DNA from: Reticulitermes lucifugus
Taxonomy: Eukaryota; Arthropoda; Insecta; Blattodea; Rhinotermitidae
Length of the DNA: 45,982 bases
NCBI GenBank assembly: GCA_026260175.1
Contig: JAKCWW010000307.1
Span: 15,652-61,633, forward strand
Direction: 5' to 3'
Shown piece after piece: positions 9,549-22,440 of this stretch (positions are counted from its first letter, which is position 1; each line of letters opens with the position of its first letter). Position numbers and translations under genes: made by a program. The notes beneath the pieces are model-generated. The model ran no database searches and was not told the origin of the DNA. It saw only the letters and a program-made list of their open reading frames with translations.

Positions 9549-12239
9549 GTTTGTTTTAGTGCTGTCATGTTGCTTTAAATTTCGACGACAACTTTAGTGT
9601 CTGAAAATGAAAGCTTGAACTACGGAACGTCTGATAAGAGTGATAATTTCGAAAGTGCCTTTAAATCTTGATATTTGTGGCCAAATATTTCGGTACCGAA
9701 TATACTGTTTGGGAAAACGCATTTTCATATAATTTCCACGTGTTATACGTTTTTGGAGGAAAGCGCTGTCGCAATTATTCCAAAACTCGAAGTTTGAAAT
9801 TTCTTTGAATGGTTTAGGATACCAGATTCGTATCGCGTGAAACCTTTGGTGCAAAACACATAAGCGGTTAATGGTTACTTATTTTGAATTCGGTAACTTT
9901 TTCTGTCTCGGAGACTTTGGTATTTTGTTTCTGATTTGTACGGGAAGACACACATCTCAAGTCTCAGTAAGTAAGTCAAAACATAGATTCTTCCAACAAT
10001 TATTATGAGAAACCTGAACAATTGTGTTTCCTGGTGATGTTTTATTCACCACAGAGATTTTTTTACGACGTTGTGGGACGCATTTTTATATTCAGATCTT
10101 AGGCCAAAATCAATCCCATAGAGTTATTACTCATTGTTGAGTTGTTTCATATATTCTGAACTGTCAAATCGACAATCATGTACCATCATTTATGTCACAT
10201 TTTCTAAGTTTACTTCAATTATTAAAGATGTCGAACGGTCGGCAGTGAAGCACTCCTTGCCGACTTAAAATCGCTACACCTATGCAAGGGTAAGCGTTTT
10301 ACTCAATCGTTATTTATATAAATTTAAAGTAACATTTTATGTAAATATCACTGGCGTTTTTCTCAAAGCTTCAAAAATTGGTGGTAACTTCGTTTTAATA
10401 ATTTATTAGTCATGTTTTCGACAAACAAAAGACTGTGCCAATAAAGTACACTCCGTAGCAATGAAACAAACCGAAATCCAATAACTCTATGACGCAGGAC
10501 TGCTGAATCACGTAGTGACATGAACGAACACTTTTACCAATTGCTGCACAGAAGCATGAGTCTGGTTATTTGTCACAACCCATATGTACAACCATATCCA
10601 ATCAGTCCACAAACACAATATGATTGCTTATTCACCACTCGTTTCACTGCACTTATGTACCTACAGATGTAAATTACATCGAAATGCGTAGTGAATAAAC
10701 AATCACGTGGTGCGTGTAGATGGGCAGTCTGTGTGTGTGTAAAAGTGACTCTGTGAAGTAGAATAGGTTTGAGAACACGGCAGTCTTTGTGGAATCTGAG
10801 GATTATGTATCGTGTTTACAGGAGGTCTCCACTATTAACTTGAGCAGCTGAATTCTGTATACACCTGCACCTTTCTTGTTAAAATTAATTTGTATATTAT
10901 TCCTCTTTCCTTCATATTTATCCAACCATAATTTTTTATGCATTTCTATCACCACTGTGCGAGCTACTTGTCCCACCCATATCATCGTCCTTGAGTTCAT
11001 TAGCCTAATAGCGTTCAGTGTGTGTGCGTTTGTGCGTATTTTATTCTGGCACAAGCAGTAATATAGGGTGTTACTTTTTAATATTCTCTATACTGACAGC
11101 TTACGTGTAAACTTCAGAACCTATATTAAATGTTATTATGTGTACGTACTGGTAATACTTTCATATTGTGTCTAAAATGAGAGCTGTAAATTCCGTGACT
11201 TAAGCGTATCTTATTGTTAATTATTTAAATTGTGAAGTTGTAAATAATTATTGGAGTTTTTGCTTGAACTCAGAAGAAAACAAGTCCTTTCTCTAAGTCC
11301 ACGAACAGTCCCTTCCCGATGTCCAGTAATATCAGTGCTTTGTGGAAGAACCAAACAAATGTTATAACACTCTGGGTGAAATGCAGAGTTTTTGGACATT
11401 ACAGTAGGTGACACAACGAATTTTTATTTAAAGGTTCAGTACTTCAGCTTTGAGTAGCATGTTGGAAAAAGTATGAGAGAATTAGGGTGGGAGAGGTTAA
11501 TGTGGAATTAATTTAAAGTAAAACAGGAGAGTCAAGAAGTGTAATAATTTTAACCCGCCGCCAATCGCGTTTGTATAACTTACTAGAACCGCCATAGGCT
11601 TAAGTAATTCGGTAAAAAAAAATTGCTTTTTATGTGTTTCTTCTGTCTATTGTGTACCTTTCGAAATTTCTCGTCGTCTATTAACGATATATTTCATACG
11701 GACCTAAATGGAACTTAATGGATATAAATTGTATTACAAAATGTGTACTTATGGAGGATAAGGTCGGTTGTATGCCTTTGGAGACCGCGTAAACAATTTT
11801 TAAACCTGTGGTCTTATTTATATAGGACGGAACGTAGTATTTACTCTCTAAATTTTATGTAAGTGGATACATTAACTGAGAGACCCTAGACACAGTTTAC
11901 TTTCAATACCGTACAAAGCCTTTAGTTACAGTATAAATGTACACAAACGTGCTAAAAACATGTTTTAAAAATATAGCGGATATCTTATATATGACTGGAG
12001 ATACACTCGGGAGGTCTAAGTACATACAGATGAGAGAATAATATTAAAGTGGCTTTTGATTAAGTATAGTGTTATGAAGTGGACTAGATTCTGTTGCCTC
12101 AGAAAAGGTTTCATTGATGTGGGTGTTCTAGACATGGTAGTTAAAATTTCCCTTTTTATAAAAGGCGGGGAATTCTTGATCACATACGCGATTGTCAGCT
12201 TCTCCAGAAAGACAGTTTTCCCTGCACCTGTAACTCGTC
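9549..12239. other. No gene seen in 2.7 kb
   Basis: AT-rich intergenic or intronic sequence. The only structure noticed is an imperfect hairpin at 10621-10706, listed separately. Open frames are under 90 codons and lack motifs. Confidence 0.6.
10621..10706. repeat. Imperfect inverted repeat (hairpin, MITE-like)
   Basis: GATTGCTTATTCACCACTCG (from about 10622) is mirrored, with mismatches, by CGAAATGCGTAGTGAATAAACAATC ending at 10706. The arms are about 25 bp and the loop about 35 bp. Similarity extends weakly outward. It may be a decayed MITE. Confidence 0.4.
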
Positions 12240-12830
12240 ACACAAATCGCGTAACAGGCATATTATAGCTAATGTATTTAATGTTCTCATTGCCCATCGA
12301 GACATCTGGCTGTCGCGCGATGTCTTCACCCTAATGTGCCTGTCCTTTGCGATAAGGACGTCTGCAGGACAAACATTTTTATCCGTAGTGGGCGAGCTTG
12401 GACGTCCGGATCGCTGCTTGTCGTCAACATCTGCCGTGCCGTTGTACAAAATATTCTACCATATCCACACCTGTTTATGTGACATTACCCATGCTCCGTA
12501 CACCTCCAAAAACTAGCAATTATTTTACATTGGTGCGACACCATTCACACGCAAAAATTCACAATTCTTCTCCATTTTACTGCGTTCGCAGTAGCCCTGC
12601 CGTCTTTAAACTGAGATGCGACATGTTTACGATGCCCTCTTCTGGTTGTACGACGACACGGACTATCTGCACGATCCCATTAGGTGGTGAAATTCGCCGT
12701 TGGATGGTGCTATTTCACGTTATTCTTTTAAACTTTTTTTGCTCAAGAGGGAACAACTTCCACCGAAAAGAAGTCATACATTACTGTACGGAAAACGTAT
12801 ATAAGCGTACAGATATTGTGGTACTTTAAC
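12240..12830 (-). pseudogene. Mariner-like transposase remnant, N-terminal region (MLE copy 1)
   Basis: The minus frame around 12310-12480 reads KQVWIW, a stop, then GTADVDDKQRSGRPSSPTTD and KDRHIRVK. This is the second helix-turn-helix and linker (DxxRSGRPS) of a mariner transposase. The 5' untranslated part (12600-12830) matches that of MLE copy 2 (TCCGTGTCGTCGTACAACC..AGAGGGCATCGTAA). Stops and a frameshift follow, and no catalytic domain is visible. The 143-codon plus-strand frame at 12398-12829 is its antisense shadow. Confidence 0.75.
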
Positions 12831-13014
12831 AGTCAGTGATTCTTTGAAAGTGCGATATTAACCTTACCGTCGTGATGCATTGCACAGTGCGATATGAACG
12901 ATCAGTCTGAGAGCTGAGGATTGCGGTCATCTGGCTTGTAGAGGAATTAACCGACTAAGGCATTTCGAGGGAACGCAGTGGCTTGTTCTTGCTAGGATCT
13001 CTAAACCCTTGACG

Positions 13015-13130
13015 AAGAACGCACTACATTGCTTTGAAACATCGGGATCCATTAACCTCACTGCGTGGCGTTACTTCCCAGAAGAACAGAATCTTCAATA
13101 TAAAAACTGTGGAAATCTCAGATGTCAAAA
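13015..13130 (+). repeat. Interspersed repeat family 4, fragment
   Basis: The plus frame reads LHCFETSGSINLTAWRYFPE and continues EQNLQYKNCGNL. It aligns by eye with ETSVNIYQTTRRNIPEDSHL-type peptides predicted from an insect interspersed repeat. It lies inside a 99-codon frame that has no other recognisable part, so I do not treat it as a gene. Confidence 0.45.
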
Positions 13131-15789
13131 ATCTGAAAAATTTTGTTGGACTTTGAGGCTAGTTTTCTCTCTGCCTTCGGGTAAAAGGGAGAGCCAGGGC
13201 TTAACGTTAAGGAATAACTACATAATTGTAACAGTGCACACATTATCATATTATTTCTCTTTACTTAAATACCTAGGCTTAAATTCCGCAACGTTTCACA
13301 TATTTTAACCAGATAATGGAACGGTTCTAAGTCGGTTGTAGCAGACCATTGCCTCAAACCTCTGGGGTCGTGTCCTCAATGACTTAAGTTCACGACTGTG
13401 GTTTCAGCATGCCGCTGTCAGTGGTAAAATTGGCTGAAACTACAGTATATTACTTTATCCTATTAGCGAGAACACCAGTGTAAAGAGAGGAGAGGTGAAA
13501 CAGAACGTGGTGTTATATTAAACCTGTGCGTCGACAACTGGCAGATACCAAATCCGTCATTGCTGTTTGTACGCTAGCACACCATAAACATACTGCAACT
13601 GAAGTACGGGATTCAGCGATAAATAGATCGCAGGACGAAGCTTCCTATACCGCTGCCAAGTTACAATGGATGCAGTTGCATAAAAACATAAAACGTGGGT
13701 TGTATGCCGTTGTTACTTTCACGCCAACGCACTTAATGCGTGCCAAATTTTTCTTTTGACCAAGAGAATAAAGATACAGATCACGTCAGCGACACTAAAC
13801 AGACTTAGATTTTAAAAAGTAAGACACAACTCCCCTATTCAAATGTGAGAAAAAGAAATAAAGCTTGATTTTCTCTTGCAGTCTGTACGACTCCAATACC
13901 CAAGTGGCCTGTTACCTGTTTCTTGGGAACGGGATGGTACATTTTACCAGACTTAGCTTAAAATGTCGTGTGTTGACCTGGTAGAAGTACAGAGTGCATC
14001 TCAGCCTTCACCGTAAGAGAAAATGGCCAGTTCAAAATAAAATTAACGTGCCGTAACATCACTGCAGCTTTACTGTAGTTTTGTAGAAGGACAGGAGCCA
14101 GATGTTACATGTGCGTTTTATTGCCTGCAATACTAACAGGAAGCCATGACCCTCGCATTTCCACAGTAAAACCTGCAAGTTAGCTTTCATCGTGATCGGT
14201 AACTGTGTGCCACATTTTTCAGTAAAGGTAAAGAGATGCTTCATTATGACTAGGCTGGCATGAACACTAATCATATTCATTAATGTAAAGTTACGTTAAA
14301 ACCAGTGCTCGTCCTAATTTGTTATTTATTGGAGCATTGAAGTATGCTTTATCAAGTATGGCGTAAGTTGATTTGAATTATGAAGAGAAAAGCTGTGGCT
14401 CAGGATAGAGGTCTCTGACGGTATGTTGTGAACTCGCTAATGATTCTTCGGGCTTTATAAAATGAAATTATTTTCTTGAACAACTGCACAAGTGTTTACT
14501 TATCAACAGGGACACTGCTCCGTGCACATACTTGTGTAGGGCAGAGATCTTCTCATTCTTTACGGTACTTGCACCGTTTATATTTATATTTATATAATCT
14601 TCTCATTCTTTAAGACATTCCTATATTTGGCTGAAGGAACTGAGCAAAACCATGAACAGCTTCATTCTGGTTAGCTGCCTTTGAGTGTAGAGTTGAATGG
14701 TGACCTTCTAAATAGGAATCAGTGTTGGTAGCCGCAGAGCAGCGACATGGTTTGGTGGGTGAACGTTTTCAGGGTTAAATCTACATCAGGATGTGACATC
14801 AAAAATTCATAAATAATGTGACGAGACTGAGTACTGTGCTGTCTCGCTCAAAACATTGCTTGTTAGGCTTATTTTTATTTGAACATATATTGTGCTTTGT
14901 ATATTGCATTAGTTACTTGTAAGCCACTGGTATTATGGAACGTGATGGAAATAATGGACACGTGGACGGTAACTGCTATGCCAGTAAATGGAAAGGGGAG
15001 TTGTGAGGCCGTAACGAATGTAGCATGCTGTTTTCAGAGATTATGTTGGGTAGCAGGTAGGGGTACCGATTGAAACAGTAATCATGTGTGGGAAATGAAA
15101 ATGCAATTAAAGTTTGTTGCTTCTCAGCTTTAACTTCAGTTGCACGTGTCATATAGATATGCTGGAACATGATGAATACGAGTTGTTAGTGTGAGTGGAA
15201 ATGTTTGTTAGTGGATTTGGCGTTTAGAATTGGACATTTGTGAATGTGTGTGGGTTTGTGCCGAGAGTTGTGAAGTTCGGAGGCAAGAGCAGGGGATAAA
15301 TTGTTGTTGATGTCTTGGCCATCAGGGTACAAAATGAACATATTTCCTATTTGGTAGTGGCTGTGCGGCCCTGAAAGGAGTTTCGCTACTCAGTTTTTGA
15401 TAAGGTGATATGCAAACTCGCCATTGGCGACAAACATAGCCTGCTGAGTTGTTAACAAAGTTTGAAGTAAACGTATGTCACCTTTAACATTTTACAGCCT
15501 GCTGATGACTATATGTATCACCCACTGTAACACTAAGCAATTCTGAACGTCGCCCAGACAGGATGCTTTAGTGTACGATTAGTATACAACAGTTGTTTTG
15601 AAAGGGGATTTTGACACTTTGTTTATTCAAATAAAATAATTTTGCGTAGAATAACACCCATAGATTCTTCGACAACAAATGACTTCTAGATGACCTAGGT
15701 TACATTTATATAAAATAAGTTCCCAGTATAAGGCAACAACTTGTTTCTCGTTAAACAGCATCATCCTACAGCGGATTTCATAAGATAAC
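13131..15789. other. No gene seen in 2.7 kb
   Basis: Mostly AT-rich, with short frames under 80 codons on both strands. No repeat matching another part of the window was noticed. Confidence 0.55.
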
Positions 15790-16690
15790 AGTCAGGTGCA
15801 GATTATCTGTGTCGTCATACACCTACGAGAGGGAACCATAAGCGAGTTTTATCGCCACAATCATTTTAAAGATTGCAGGTTTACTGTAAGCATGGTCAAG
15901 TGTCATACGTACGCAGTGTCATGTCATTTCTGCGTGTGAAGGCTGTCAGAAAGCCGGAAATTCTTCGCCAGGTGGACGAGGGGCATGGAGCACTTGTACT
16001 GTCAAGAAAACAGGTGTGGGTGTGGTGAAATGTTTTCGATAGCAGCAAGGCAGATGTTGACAACCAGCGATCCGGACGCCGATGCACCCTTACTGCGGAT
16101 TACGGACGACAATGCCCGTCGTGCAGGCACCCTTATTAGAGAAGACAGACGCATTTAGCTGACGTCTGTCAAGAGACATAAATTCCTCTGGGCAATAGGC
16201 AAAGCATTGTCCACGACCAGTCTGTTTATAGAGTATGTGCGCACGCTGGGCGCTATATAAGCTCGCAGATGGTCACCAAGCTCATCGTGTCTCTCGCCGG
16301 AATTACTGCGCCAAGACATCATGATTTTGCACGTTAACGCTAGGCCCCATACTACTAACCGGACTTGTTAATCATTGCGGCCCTGCAGCTAGAAGTTAAT
16401 GAACCACCCTCCTTAGAGTACCTGTCTTACGCCCGGTGATTTCCATTTCCTTGGCTGGCAAGCAACTTGCAGCAGACGCCAACGTTATGCAAGCTGTCAC
16501 CTTCTGGCTACAGAAATCTGACACTGATTTCTTGTACGACGGGATACAAGCCTTGGTGCCACGGGACAAATGGTTAAATGTCAATGTTCTTTGAGTGGAG
16601 GTCTCATGTGTACTTGTTGCCCTTGTTGCATTTTTACATAGAAGTCAGAATAAAGTGCTCGGAATCAGACCGTGTTTTGCTTTATTTTTT
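15790..16690 (+). pseudogene. Mariner-like element (DD34D type), internally deleted transposase pseudogene (MLE copy 2)
   Basis: Order on the plus strand: a 5' untranslated region shared with MLE copy 1 (15800-15900); the N-terminal helix-turn-helix (KAVRKPEILRQVDEGHGA) and the linker DVDNQRSGRR; a frameshifted HTH2 remnant; then an abrupt jump to a catalytic fragment VNARPHTTN (16333-16359). After 34 residues an Asp follows in GDFHFL, the DD34D spacing of true mariners. The C-terminus has LAGKQLAADANVMQAVTFWL and IQALVPR. The segment with the first catalytic Asp is deleted, the second is Val, and the third is kept. Three in-frame stops fall between the last two. It cannot make active transposase. 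Confidence 0.85.
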
Positions 16691-16879
16691 TAAACTCTTT
16701 TGTACTATGAGCATTATAACTTTCTTTGCCGGTAGTCGATGAATGTCATCTGAGGTAAAAATGTCCATTCTTTCACTCATCCCAACGCACCACATGGTTA
16801 CATGCTGCAGAATACTACATTAAAAATTTTGAAAGTTTTGGCAAAGTAAATGATATACCAACAGTGACACTCACTCGAT

Positions 16880-17300
16880 TAGGGCGGCGCCAGCAGTTTA
16901 GGCGGAAAAGGAACTGAAACAGGATTTGGCGTATACACGCGAACTACGCCTTCTTGGCAGTTATATTAAAAAGCTGAAGGTTTCAGGAAATGCGCTGTGT
17001 GAAGCGGTACCCCTTACTTCATACGCCAAGAATAAAGTAAACAGTGCGACGGGAAGAATCTTAAAACAAGTCCCTGTAAAACTGGAAGAAGTTGTGGCAG
17101 GGAATGTGAGAGTTACAATAAGCTGAAAGCAATATCCGACACTATCAATGTGTTTGACGTCGAAATGCCTGAAGGGATTCATGTCACCCATGTTTCTATA
17201 CGTAAGTTTGCTTCCATCACTAGAGTTGAAGGAACATTTTCCCATACAAGATTGGCCTTTCTGAGAAAGAACATAAATTTGAAGTACAAAATCTGGAACT
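16880..17300 (+). pseudogene. Possible hAT-type transposase C-terminal remnant
   Basis: A 66-codon frame (16926-17126) continues after a stop and frame change into FASITRVEGTFSHTRLAFLR. This has the spacing of the hAT dimerisation motif (APxTSxxVERxFS...LxxxR). No other hAT landmark is visible and the match was made by eye, so a chance frame remains possible. Confidence 0.3.
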
Positions 17301-19261
17301 GGTTTTGATGGCTTTACGGCAAATTATGCCTATGATCAACAGAGTTAAAGAAAGGCTGACGAATTACTATGTGAGCTTGGCGATGACACTGATTTTATTC
17401 TGGTTATTTCTTGTTGACGTATACTTTTAACACAGTAATAAAAATGATTATTTGTTGATACTATTACTACTACTACTACTACTAATAATAATAATAATAA
17501 TGTCATCTTTGTATATCTTGCAATGTCAGTGCTTGTAATAACTTGTAGTGTCCGTTTTGTAGCCTATTGCCTATTGATTGACTTTTATGGGCTTGTATAA
17601 GAACATAAAAACATTCGACGTCTATTTATTACATCCAGAAGTAATAATTTGCGGTATCGTCTTTTATACGTTTAAGTTATTTTCGAAAAAATTCAAATTT
17701 TTAAAACTTCGTAGGATATACACTACTATATCTGCTGCTCTAACTATACTTTCACTTCTCCATTTCACATGTGAATCAAATGTGTATTTTGTTCTTAATA
17801 AAGATTTAACACAGAACACTCTTGTTATTCTACGGTTGGTAAAGTTACGTCTCAAACATCACGTGCGAAATGTTGTCGTCAGTAAAAGCGTATATGACAT
17901 ATATTATTTAAAGAGTCTGACGTAAACTGCGTGTTCAAATTCCTTTCCTAACCTTTTGAAGAACAACATCTAACGGCTTTATTTCGGGGAGTTGAGAGAA
18001 CCTTAGTTTGAAGACGGGAGTGGCATGAAAATATGACGTTCGAATTGCGAGAGGTAGTAACTTGAAGAAAGGGCCATGGAATTTTGATGTGCTGGGGAAA
18101 AATGTGGCTGATTTGGAATGAAAAGTTCGTGGCCCTTCGAGCAAGGGGTATTAATTTTGGTGTATATAATTAGAGAAGTGTACATGAGAATCATGCGGTA
18201 GCAACTTTGATTGAGGGTTGGCGGTAATATAAATGTTATATAAAACTTCAGCCCCTACTTCAAAGGGGACAGATCCTGTCCAGTGTAAGAACCAATCAGT
18301 TAATGTTTTTAGGAAAAAATCTGTGTTTTTCTGATAATTATACGAAACACGTAAATGAACCAACTGCATGGCAAAATTCGTTTTTCATATTACAGTAGCT
18401 GGTACATATAGCTACACTGGGCTTTAAATTATCTGTAGAGACTTAAAATAGAACAAATTTTGTCGTTTCAGTATTACTGTATTCACAACTTGCAATGGCG
18501 TGCTTAAATTTGTATTTCTAATGTAGTCAGTATAGATCACAGATGTCTGACACGATCAGGAGCCATTATGTTTGCTGCTGTTGACTTCAACATTTATTAT
18601 AAACCGGTTATTTGAAATCGATAATGAAAATTTCCCTCCCGACATTGGCAGCAGTTCTAGCTAAATACCCTCTCAGTTTTGTATCCTGGTTTAAAATTAC
18701 CTTTTACGCTTCCGTCACCCCGGGGGTTATACTACCTGCTATTGTGTTTCAGTGGAATGTCAAATAAGTTTCCTACCCATCAGGTCCTGTTCTCTGGAGA
18801 TAAGAAAGCCTCATGTAAGTGCGCAGTGTAGAGGCAGGCATTCGCTCGCCCGTATGCTGGTACTAACTTCTGGAGCCAGTTTACCAATACAATTTATCTA
18901 TACCCCTCAAGATTGATTTTACTGTTTTACATTATTCGGGGCACAGAAATGCCTGCATGTAGAACAGTGGAACAGGGGTGACAAAAATGAGATGTATTTA
19001 CACATACCATTTGATAAAAATCAGTGCCGTAATAAGAGTATAATGCATCCTGCCAGGTTTGATTTCCTGTGTTTGATGTTCCAGTGTGCTCTGTTCCTCC
19101 ATGCGAATTAGTCACTAAAATTAAAACGGACCATGATGAAGTTCCGTGTAACAAAGAGTACAGAGCTCACGAAGCCTCTTTTCCTACTTGACAGGTGAAT
19201 GTGAAACACGATGTGAGGTCATATTTAACAGTAGAGATATGTAATTCCCATGCTGAATGTA
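17301..19261. other. No gene seen; trinucleotide microsatellite at 17462-17502
   Basis: The tract is (CTA)n passing directly into (ATA)n, about 41 bp. A 115-codon frame at 17578-17925 is AT-rich and has no motif. Confidence 0.6.
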
Positions 19262-19490
19262 CGCACTAGATGGAGGTGATTGGCCAGCTTCACACTCCGT
19301 TTCCTTTACCACTGGGGAAAGAGCCCCCAGTAGCGAGTGAATAGGAGGCTGGGTGGGCCCCAGAACCGGTCTGGACGCTTTGGAGAAGATAAAAGTCCCT
19401 TACTTCTGCCGGAAATCAAACGACGATTCGTCGGTTATAAAGCCCGCTGCGCAGTCGCTATATGAACTACAGCATCCCTGCTCCACCTAC
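19262..19490 (-). mobile_element. tRNA-derived SINE, family B (copy B4)
   Basis: The plus strand shows the reverse-complement body: CTAGATGGAGGTGATTGGCC, ACCACTGGGGAAAGAGCCCC, GGAGGCTGGGTGGGCCCCAG, CCGGTCTGGACGCTTTGGAG. It runs to a head whose box B-like part is GGAAATCAAACGACG. It is one of the best conserved family B copies here. Confidence 0.85.
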
Positions 19491-19920
19491 GTTTCATGGG
19501 AGTAATGAATACATATCGGCGCCTACTTATCTTGGAGATGGGTTTAGGTAGTTTGGTTCGAGTAGTAAAATTCAGTTTGTCTGACTTGTCACCCCGGTGG
19601 GATCGTGCTGATCCTAATGGAGCCAGTAATTGCTTGCACTTAAAAATATCTTTAAATAAGTTATTTTTATTGTATTTACCGGAAGATACTAATTATGAAT
19701 ACTGACTGTGTTAAAGTTTCTTCTTCCAAAAGGCAAAAGCTCCGGATGCACTGCAGCCTTAGGTTTATTGTGCAGACGTTAAGTTTAGTTTATACAACCT
19801 TTTCGCAGTCGCCCTGCATGCACTTATGGACTGATAAGCAAAATAACTTACAGGTGGGTTTGAAATCTATCTTTACACCAGTTTAAAAACTTTATAGTTC
19901 TACCAGATCATTATTTAGTG

Positions 19921-20975
19921 TTGTGAAAATGGAAAAAAAAAAACTTTTTTCACATTGTACAGAAAATAAGTTAAAAATTACACATCTTCAGAATCTGTTA
20001 CGTTAAGCTTATAATTTTGGGCCTATAAGATATATCTCCTCCCTCTCATATCCGTGCGCCCTCCAAGTTACTACTCTTGATTGCAAGAAATTAAGCAGTA
20101 CGACAGAACGTCGCGGTGAGTGGCTAGGCCCTTTTCCGCTTTTCAGAGATCCTGATTTCAGGTTTTGGCCCGGTGACCAGCTATGCTGAAGATATAAATT
20201 TTTTCCGTTCGTCCCACCATGAAAAACGTGACACTGCCTCAAAAATATTACTATCACTTCCCTCTCCATCCATTCCAATTTAATATCCTACAGTAATACA
20301 TCGTCCTTAAAAATGACAGCATGTTTAAACATCACAAGACTGAACAAAAAAAAAATTAAGCACTGTGACATTGGCCACATCTCCAATTTGCGTAGCTTTC
20401 CAGCTAAGTTTCCTGACATTCAGTTACATGTTTAACAGTGACACAGGCACACACAGGTAGCATGGTAATATCATAACCTTGCATGTATCCGTGGAGAAAG
20501 AAAATGAGTATTATTGTAGAACTGCATTATAATAGATGCGATGCCACGTTTCAAGATGATGGATCTGTATGTTGCGATATTTATGGTTGATATTTGTTAA
20601 TACCTTCATTTACCGAAACCAAACTTACAATTTATGAGGGGAAATGTTTATGTGGATTCACACCTTATTGGACATGTGTCGTGTTGATGGCTTCTTCTTT
20701 TTTTTTACCAGTGCTGCTTATGTATTTACGTGCTCACGTGTTTTTAGCCTAGCAATAATACATATATATGTACATAAACACATTTTAGTGACCATATGAG
20801 AGTTAATTTCAGATTACAGGCTTTCACCGGTATGTGTATTAGGATCTGTCGCTTCTGGACAATTCACCCAAACCATTTATGCCGGCCATTATTCTGAAAC
20901 GTCATTGGTTACTGCTGTGAAAATAACATAAAAGTTTTTTCACATTGTACAGAAAATAAGTTAAAAAAAGTCGAA
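19921..20975. repeat. ~33-bp direct repeats about 990 bp apart
   Basis: TTTTTTCACATTGTACAGAA continuing AATAAGTTAAAAA occurs at 19945-19977 and again at 20935-20967. Weaker similarity lies upstream of each (TGTGAAAAT). The interval contains a family C SINE fragment but no coding region. It could be two copies of a short repeat, or the edges of a diverged element. No LTR features were seen. Confidence 0.5.
20040..20225 (+). mobile_element. tRNA-derived SINE, family C (copy C7), degenerate
   Basis: The antisense frame reads SPGQNLKSGSLKSGKG then PSHSPRRSV, which parallels SPGRDLNPGPPEYEAG..TRPRRS from antisense family C copies. On the sense strand TTTCAGGTTTTGGCCCGGTG (a box B-like remnant) is followed by CCAGCTATGCTGA. 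The 3' tail is not clear. Confidence 0.55.
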
Positions 20976-22257
20976 CATTTTTCGAAGCTCGGGTACCTAA
21001 AGCGTATAACGTCGTTGAATTTTAACCATTTGACGTAGCGCAAAAACCCCGAAGAGCCAGATTCTGTGAGTTAATTTGATTTACGATTTACGCATTAATG
21101 TGTCGTGACTTCTAGAATGTAGTTGTATATGTAAGTATAAAATATGTTTTAGTGAATACTTGAAAGCCAGTTTCATTTACATTTAATTTGTGCTTATTTG
21201 TATAAATTTTGGAACTATTTATATAAATAAACATATTTTATTGCGTGTATGAATGTTAATTTTATTGGCATTTTAAATGAAATTGGATATGGCAAATTGC
21301 ACTATAAATTTGTGTTTTTATAATGGGATCAAGATTGTTTATTTACTAATGACGATTGAACTTCTCATGCATAAACTTTCCATATTGTCGAAGAGTAAAA
21401 CCTACTCTCTTAATATCTGTATATGACTGCATAAGCCTTATTGCTGGTGTATGCACAGGGAAAGTACGGTGAATAGCCTTATCGACATGAAAGAGAGAGT
21501 GAGCGCACCGCTGTAATTCGTCATTCATCTGTTCATAACTATCGGTTTAGTGGCACACCCTTTCGGAAAATTGCGAAACGACCGCTGTGCTGCCATTACC
21601 AATCGTCATTATTACGTATGAATAAGTGATATATAACGAACTGAGCCATGACATGACGTGACATATTCCGCAATCTGGGTCACTATTAGGCTGTGTTTTT
21701 ACGGTAATTCAGGCAGCAATTATTGTAACATACGATAGCACTCTCAGAAGTTCAGTTTCTCTTTACCACCATTTTGTGGTTGTGTTATTTATGTATTACA
21801 TCCTGACTAACGATGTGATAAGTGAGAGCAGAACTCGAGTTCATGAAAATATTTTAGACTAAGTAATTCTCCTGATCAGAGTGTTTGTAGTGAAGCTAAT
21901 AATCGCTGAGCTAGCCCAGATATTCCATGTTTTCATCAACTTGGAATTTTATTTTCATATTCGGTAGAGACCGCCACTTAGACCCTCAGCCAATTGACTT
22001 CAACCCCAAACTCTCATCGCACGTTTCAGTATTAGTTCTACTATTATCGTCTCATTCTCATATTAGTCTCCAAACTGTCGCTGCTCATTATATTTTCCAG
22101 CTAATTTTTCAAGACCTTTATGATCTTTCCAGTCTCCATAAATACTGGCCTATCAAATTTTCTCTACTTTGCTGACCGTCATACCATTTGAAGGGTGGAA
22201 AAACAAATTACATTAAATTCCTAACCACTTGTACCTACTTTCCGCTGTTTTTACTAC
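20976..22257. other. No recognisable feature
   Basis: AT-rich spacer before the tandem array at 22258. No conserved frame. Confidence 0.6.
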
Positions 22258-22440
22258 GGCATCATGGCACGGCTGTAGTTACTCCCCTATTCCTACATAA
22301 GGCATCATGGCACGGCTGTAGTTACTCCCCTATTCCTACATAAGGCAGCATGACACTGCTGTAGCTACTCCCCCCTCTTCCTACCTAAGGCCTCAAAGAC
22401 GCCGCCATAGCTACTGTCTGCTGTTCTTGCCTAGGACAGC
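22258..22440. repeat. Tandem repeat, 43-bp unit, two identical units then decaying copies
   Basis: Units begin GGCATCATGGCACGGCTGTA. The unit at 22258-22300 is repeated identically at 22301-22343, then with changes at 22344-22388 and more loosely at 22389-22434. The perfect first pair suggests a recent duplication at one end of an older array. Confidence 0.85.

Noticed and set aside
12398-12829. Longest open frame, 143 codons on the plus strand
   Set aside because: It is antisense to the mariner remnant on the minus strand and has no motif of its own.
17578-17925. 115-codon plus-strand frame with hydrophobic stretches
   Set aside because: AT-rich, no domain, no splice or start context. Expected by chance at this base composition.
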